This document shows positions 6,219 through 9,051 of a stretch of DNA of 9,051 nt, piece by piece; within the stretch, counting starts at the first letter, position 1, and the number at the start of each line of letters is the position of its first letter. Made by a program: the position numbers and the translations under genes. The DNA comes from Syntrophobacterales bacterium (GTDB taxonomy: Bacteria; Desulfobacterota; Syntrophobacteria; BM002): the NCBI GenBank assembly GCA_030613915.1, contig JAUWKY010000063.1, positions 1-9,051 on the forward strand. The letters are read 5' to 3'. Under the pieces are notes generated by a model, which was given only the letters and a program-made list of their open reading frames with translations, was not told where the DNA came from and did no database searches.

Positions 6219-6255
6219 TCTGAGAGCTGAAAGCTGAGGGCTGATCGCTGAGAGC
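6219..6255 (+). repeat. Heptamer tandem repeat (GCTGANN type) abutting the priA stop
   Basis: Five successive 7-base units, TCTGAGA, GCTGAAA, GCTGAGG, GCTGATC and GCTGAGA, plus a final GC, with a constant CTGA core and variable last two bases. The array ends at base 6255, and the priA stop (minus strand, 6256-6258) is the next base. Confidence 0.75.
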
Positions 6256-8706
6256 TTAAATGAGTGAAATCGGGTCCACATCGGCAGTGAGGTTCACGCC
6301 AAAACCCTTAAACTCCCCGTACCCCCAATTCACAAGCTGTCGCCCGACCTCCAAAAGGGGAGTTGATTTTTTGGACTTGAGCAGCAGGTGCCAGCGATGC
6401 TTGCCTTTGACGCGGGCAAGGGGAGCAGCCACCGGACCGAGCATTTGTAATTCCTGAAGAAACTCCGGCCGTTGCTGAAGGAGTTCCTGGCATTTAGCCG
6501 CGAGCCTCTGCGCAGCCTCTAGGGTCTTCTCCTCCACGTTGCCCACCAAGTGAAACAGTATCAGCCGTAGGTATGGCGGATAGCCAAGTTCCTGGCGAAA
6601 AGCCATCTCCTCTTTAAAAAACCCACTATAGTCGTGCCTCCTGGCAAAACGGATAGAGTAGTGCTCCGGGTTGTACGTCTGTACCAGCACCGTTCCCAGG
6701 CTATCACCCCGACCTGCCCTTCCCGCCACCTGGGTCAAAACTTGAAAGGTATTCTCAGCAGCGCGGAAATCCGGCCACTGTAGAGCAATATCTGCACTCA
6801 CCACCCCCACGAGAGTGATATTAGGAAAGTCGTGGCCTTTGGCGATCATTTGAGTACCAACAAGAATATCGGTCCGCCCACGGCTGAGATCAGAAAGGAA
6901 CTGGCGATATGACCGCTTGCTCCTCGTTGTGTCTCGGTCCATGCGGCTGACCCGGGCTTCCGGAAAAAGACGCTGTACCTCCGACTCCACCCGCTGGGTG
7001 CCAAAGCCAAAGGGTTTGAGGGTAGCAGCATCACATTGGGGACACACTGGGGGCACAGCCATAGCAAGGCCGCACAAGTGGCAGCGGAGTTTCTCGCCGG
7101 CCCGATGCCAAGTAAGACTCACAGCGCAATTGTGACAATGGGTGACATGGCCGCAGCGGCGGCAGAGGAGAAAATTGGCGTAACCGCGTCGATTGATGAG
7201 CAGCAGAGCCTGCTTACCAGCAGCAAGAGTGTCGGCCAGGGCCTGGCGCAGGGGAATGGAGAGCACATCAACCTTTCTCTGAAGCTTCATGTCGATGACG
7301 GTGACCTTGGGCAAAGGACGCTGATCGATTCGATCTGGCAGGGTAAGCAAATGAAACTTTCCTTGAAGAGCATTGTGATATGAAGACAGAGCAGGAGTTG
7401 CTGAACCCATGACTACCACAGCCGCTTCCAACTTGGCTCGCATCACGGCCGCGTCTCGCCCATGATACCGAAGGGTTCTTTCCTGTTTGTAGGAATTGTC
7501 ATGTTCCTCGTCCACTACCACAAGTCCCAGTCGGTCTAGAGGTGCGAACAGTGCCGAGCGGGCTCCCACCACCACATCAACTTCAGCCCTGCGAACTCGC
7601 ACCCACTCATCCCGTCGCTCACCACTGCCGAGGCCGCTATGGAGGATGGCCACCCGAGATTGGAACCTTTGCCGAAAAAGTCCTTCTATCTGAGCAGTGA
7701 GAGCGATCTCCGGCACCAGGATCAGACTCTGGCGTCCCAACCGCAAGGCTTCAGCCGCGGCAGCTAAATACACCTCTGTCTTGCCGCTGCCGGTTATTCC
7801 GTGGAGCAAAAAACTGGCAAAACAGTTCTTTTCAAGGGCCTGGGTGATAGTTCCAAGCGCTTGCTCCTGATGACCGGTAAGCTGGTGTGGGGGAGTAGTC
7901 TCAATTAGGGGTGGGCCGACGGGGTCACGATAGACCTCTTCTAAACTCACTGAAACCAAGCCTCGATCGACCATTTTCCGGATCCAGTAGTAACCATTGC
8001 CTACCATCCCTTTTAGATCGCGGAGCAGTCTGGGGCCCTCTTCCAACAGTTTGAGTATCTCTTTCTCTTTTGGTTTCAGCTGTCCTTCTGAGAAGGATGA
8101 TGTCTCAAGATGGTGCAGTCCTCTGACCACCTTGAGATTCCTGGGCTTTATCTGAGGCTCCTGTTGCTGATCCTCCCAGACAATCACATTCTTACGACCG
8201 AGGGTTCGACAAACACGGTCCACTCTCTGTATGGGCAAGCGGCGACGAATCTGCGCCAGGGTCAAACCAGGGTGCTCCCGGAGCAAGGAGAGCACTGCGG
8301 TTTCGTCTGCTGTTAAAGTTGACTGACGGAGGGAACGAAGACCCGCCTCCCGAACGAAGGCGGCACGACGGGTACTGGTGCTGGTGCCCCTGGGTAAAGC
8401 AGACCTTATTACTTCCCCCAGAGGTGCAAGGTAGTAATTGCTGAGCCACCGGTAAAATGGTAGGTGCGCTTCGCTAAAATAACATTCCTCTGAACTGACC
8501 TGGAGAACATCGCGGATGGCTGCGTCCATGCTAGCTGGCAGCTGCTCTTCCAGCCTGAGTACATAGCCGGTCAGCCGCCTCCTGCCAAATGGCACCAGCA
8601 CCTGCCGCCCCACTGCTACCTCTCGGCGCAAGTCTGGGGGCACCCTGTAGTAATAGGTACCGATAACCGGCAGCACTACCGCCACCTCGACAAAAATCGT
8701 GCTCAT
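6256..8706 (-). CDS. priA: Primosomal protein N' (PriA), replication restart 3'-5' DNA helicase
   Basis: An 816-residue PriA, which recognises abandoned replication forks and D-loops, unwinds lagging-strand ends and reloads the replicative helicase through the primosome. It is a complete superfamily 2 helicase: an N-terminal fork-binding domain (FVEVAVVLPVIGTYYYRVP, residues 5-23), Walker A GITGSGKT (303-310), DEEH (399-402), GSATPA (434-439), GTQMIAKGHDFP (617-628) and QVAGRAGRG (659-667). All eight zinc-binding cysteines are present as four CxxC pairs: 515/518, 524/527, 542/545 and 555/558. The length is normal for the family. The ATG at 8706 gives the expected N-terminus, but no strong ribosome site precedes it (only CAGAG, about six bases upstream). 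It is transcribed alone on the minus strand, with no def/fmt partner after it as is common in many bacteria. Its stop is the base next to a heptamer repeat array. Confidence 0.97.
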   Translation of the reverse strand: MSTIFVEVAVVLPVIGTYYYRVPPDLRREVAVGRQVLVPFGRRRLTGYVLRLEEQLPASMDAAIRDVLQVSSEECYFSEAHLPFYRWLSNYYLAPLGEVIRSALPRGTSTSTRRAAFVREAGLRSLRQSTLTADETAVLSLLREHPGLTLAQIRRRLPIQRVDRVCRTLGRKNVIVWEDQQQEPQIKPRNLKVVRGLHHLETSSFSEGQLKPKEKEILKLLEEGPRLLRDLKGMVGNGYYWIRKMVDRGLVSVSLEEVYRDPVGPPLIETTPPHQLTGHQEQALGTITQALEKNCFASFLLHGITGSGKTEVYLAAAAEALRLGRQSLILVPEIALTAQIEGLFRQRFQSRVAILHSGLGSGERRDEWVRVRRAEVDVVVGARSALFAPLDRLGLVVVDEEHDNSYKQERTLRYHGRDAAVMRAKLEAAVVVMGSATPALSSYHNALQGKFHLLTLPDRIDQRPLPKVTVIDMKLQRKVDVLSIPLRQALADTLAAGKQALLLINRRGYANFLLCRRCGHVTHCHNCAVSLTWHRAGEKLRCHLCGLAMAVPPVCPQCDAATLKPFGFGTQRVESEVQRLFPEARVSRMDRDTTRSKRSYRQFLSDLSRGRTDILVGTQMIAKGHDFPNITLVGVVSADIALQWPDFRAAENTFQVLTQVAGRAGRGDSLGTVLVQTYNPEHYSIRFARRHDYSGFFKEEMAFRQELGYPPYLRLILFHLVGNVEEKTLEAAQRLAAKCQELLQQRPEFLQELQMLGPVAAPLARVKGKHRWHLLLKSKKSTPLLEVGRQLVNWGYGEFKGFGVNLTADVDPISLI

Positions 8707-8714
8707 AGATACTC

Positions 8715-8730
8715 TGTGGATTTCGAATTT
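8715..8730 (+). repeat. 16-base direct repeat, left of copy B
   Basis: TGTGGATTTCGAATTT here matches 9004-9019 (TGCGGATTTCGAATTT) at 15 of 16 positions. The two copies lie on either side of the hairpin element. They are longer than most transposon target duplications and contain the palindrome TTCGAA. Confidence 0.7.
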
Positions 8731-8759
8731 CTAATACGCCTATGCACTTAACTCCGCAA
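8731..8759 (-). promoter_or_regulatory. Possible priA promoter at the edge of repeat copy B
   Basis: On the minus strand TTGCGG (8754-8759, 3 of 6 to the -35 consensus) and TATTAG (8731-8736, 4 of 6 to the -10 consensus) are 17 bases apart, about 25 bases before the priA start. The -35 half lies in the conserved end of the repeat. The match is weak and nothing better is present in 8707-8800. Confidence 0.25.
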
Positions 8760-8990
8760 AGATCTCTTCTCCCCTTGGAAACTATGTCACAATTCGCCGA
8801 ACCCGTCATTCCGGACGAGTCCACCTAAGGTGGGCGAGATCCGGAATCCAGTGAAAGTTCAATATAATCAGCCCGTTTCTGGATCCCGGCTCGCGTCCCG
8901 CTTTGCGGGACTTGGCCGGGATGACGAATTGCGACACAGTCTCTTGCGGGGAGAGGGGGCATGTCGTTATCCTGCGGAGCTAAAGAAATA
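8741..8990 (-). repeat. Composite hairpin repeat, copy B (about 250 bp, inverted to copy A)
   Basis: The reverse complement aligns along its whole length with copy A (289-561): the same end segments, the same two double hairpins in the same order and the same linkers (for example CCGGAATGACGGGTTCGG and TTGTGACATAGTT). The main difference is the centre, where copy A has an extra hairpin. The hairpins here are 8808-8847 (outer ATTCCGGA/TCCGGAAT, inner CCACC/GGTGG) and 8883-8922 (outer ATCCCGGC/GCCGGGAT, inner GTCCCGC/GCGGGAC). It lies upstream of priA and contains no credible gene. Confidence 0.85.
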
Positions 8991-9003
8991 ATCGTTTTCG
9001 GAT

Positions 9004-9019
9004 TGCGGATTTCGAATTT
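9004..9019 (+). repeat. 16-base direct repeat, right of copy B
   Basis: Second copy of the 8715-8730 sequence with one mismatch. Beyond it, to the window end at 9051, I see no feature. Confidence 0.7.
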
Positions 9020-9051
9020 TAGGCTCACTTTAGTAGATCAAAGTATAAGAT

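Larger units (their letters stand above)
5986..6255. other. Convergent repeat-filled spacer between GNAT 2 and priA
   Basis: There is no gene in these 270 bases. In order they hold a GTGCCTAAA unit (5994-6002), a GTC...CCAG hairpin (6093-6113), a GGTGTCA heptamer array (6145-6165), an ATGCCTAAA unit (6175-6183), a T-run (6213-6219) and a GCTGANN heptamer array (6219-6255) that abuts the priA stop codon. I see no hairpin followed directly by a T-run, so no classical terminator on either strand. Confidence 0.65.

Noticed and set aside
6213..6219. T-run as part of an intrinsic terminator
   Set aside because: No stable hairpin lies directly before it on the plus strand, and on the minus strand it would be an A-run.
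221..6255. CRISPR array from the short repeats
   Set aside because: The repeats are 7-10 bases long, adjacent and degenerate, with no spacers and no cas genes.
7496..7693. Plus-strand open frames within priA (also at 6260, 6917, 7036 and 8110)
   Set aside because: They are antisense shadows of the complete priA reading frame, with no recognisable product.
289..8990. Composite transposon or genomic island bounded by copies A and B
   Set aside because: There is no transposase or integrase, and the enclosed genes include the housekeeping gene priA. The bracketing is reported only as an inverted repeat.

Overview
This is a bacterial chromosomal segment of about 50% GC. It holds housekeeping and accessory metabolism genes separated by unusually repeat-rich intergenic DNA. 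I see no rRNA, tRNA, CRISPR array, transposase, integrase or phage gene. The combination of a thiolase flanked by two GNAT acetyltransferases, an M20 dipeptidase and degenerate heptamer/nonamer repeats would suit an anaerobic Desulfobacterota-like lineage or a related uncultured phylum. That placement is a weak inference from gene style only.

Layout. Bases 1-235 carry the 3' end of pyrE (orotate phosphoribosyltransferase), with an apparent one-base loss inside its PRPP-binding motif. Bases 236-566 are a gene-free repeat block (copy A). An MFS transporter (567-1745, minus strand) converges on pyrE. A 317-bp divergent intergenic region separates it from an M20 family metallodipeptidase (2063-3445, plus strand). 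Next comes a tight plus-strand cluster: GNAT acetyltransferase 1 (3616-4164), a thiolase homologue (4184-5362) and GNAT acetyltransferase 2 (5446-5985). The two GNATs are paralogues, about 40% identical by hand count. A convergent, repeat-filled 270-bp spacer follows, then priA (6256-8706, minus strand), the primosomal replication-restart helicase. The window ends in a second repeat block (copy B, about 8741-8990), which is an inverted copy of block A.

How the genes relate. The GNAT-thiolase-GNAT cluster is the only likely operon. All three products handle acyl-CoA, so acyl-CoA metabolism linked to (protein) acetylation is a reasonable but unproven theme. The thiolase keeps its nucleophile Cys88, Asn318 and His350, but the segment holding the second catalytic cysteine is deleted and the usual His-Met pair near residue 156 is replaced. 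pyrE and priA are housekeeping genes, and the transporter and dipeptidase show no clear link to their neighbours.

No defence system or other obviously new multi-gene system is present. The most unusual content is non-coding: (i) a ~250-270 bp composite hairpin element in two inverted copies bracketing the six genes from the transporter to priA, with compensatory base changes in its stems; (ii) several unrelated families of short tandem repeats placed at gene 3' ends, one of which encodes the same C-terminal tail on two unrelated convergent proteins.
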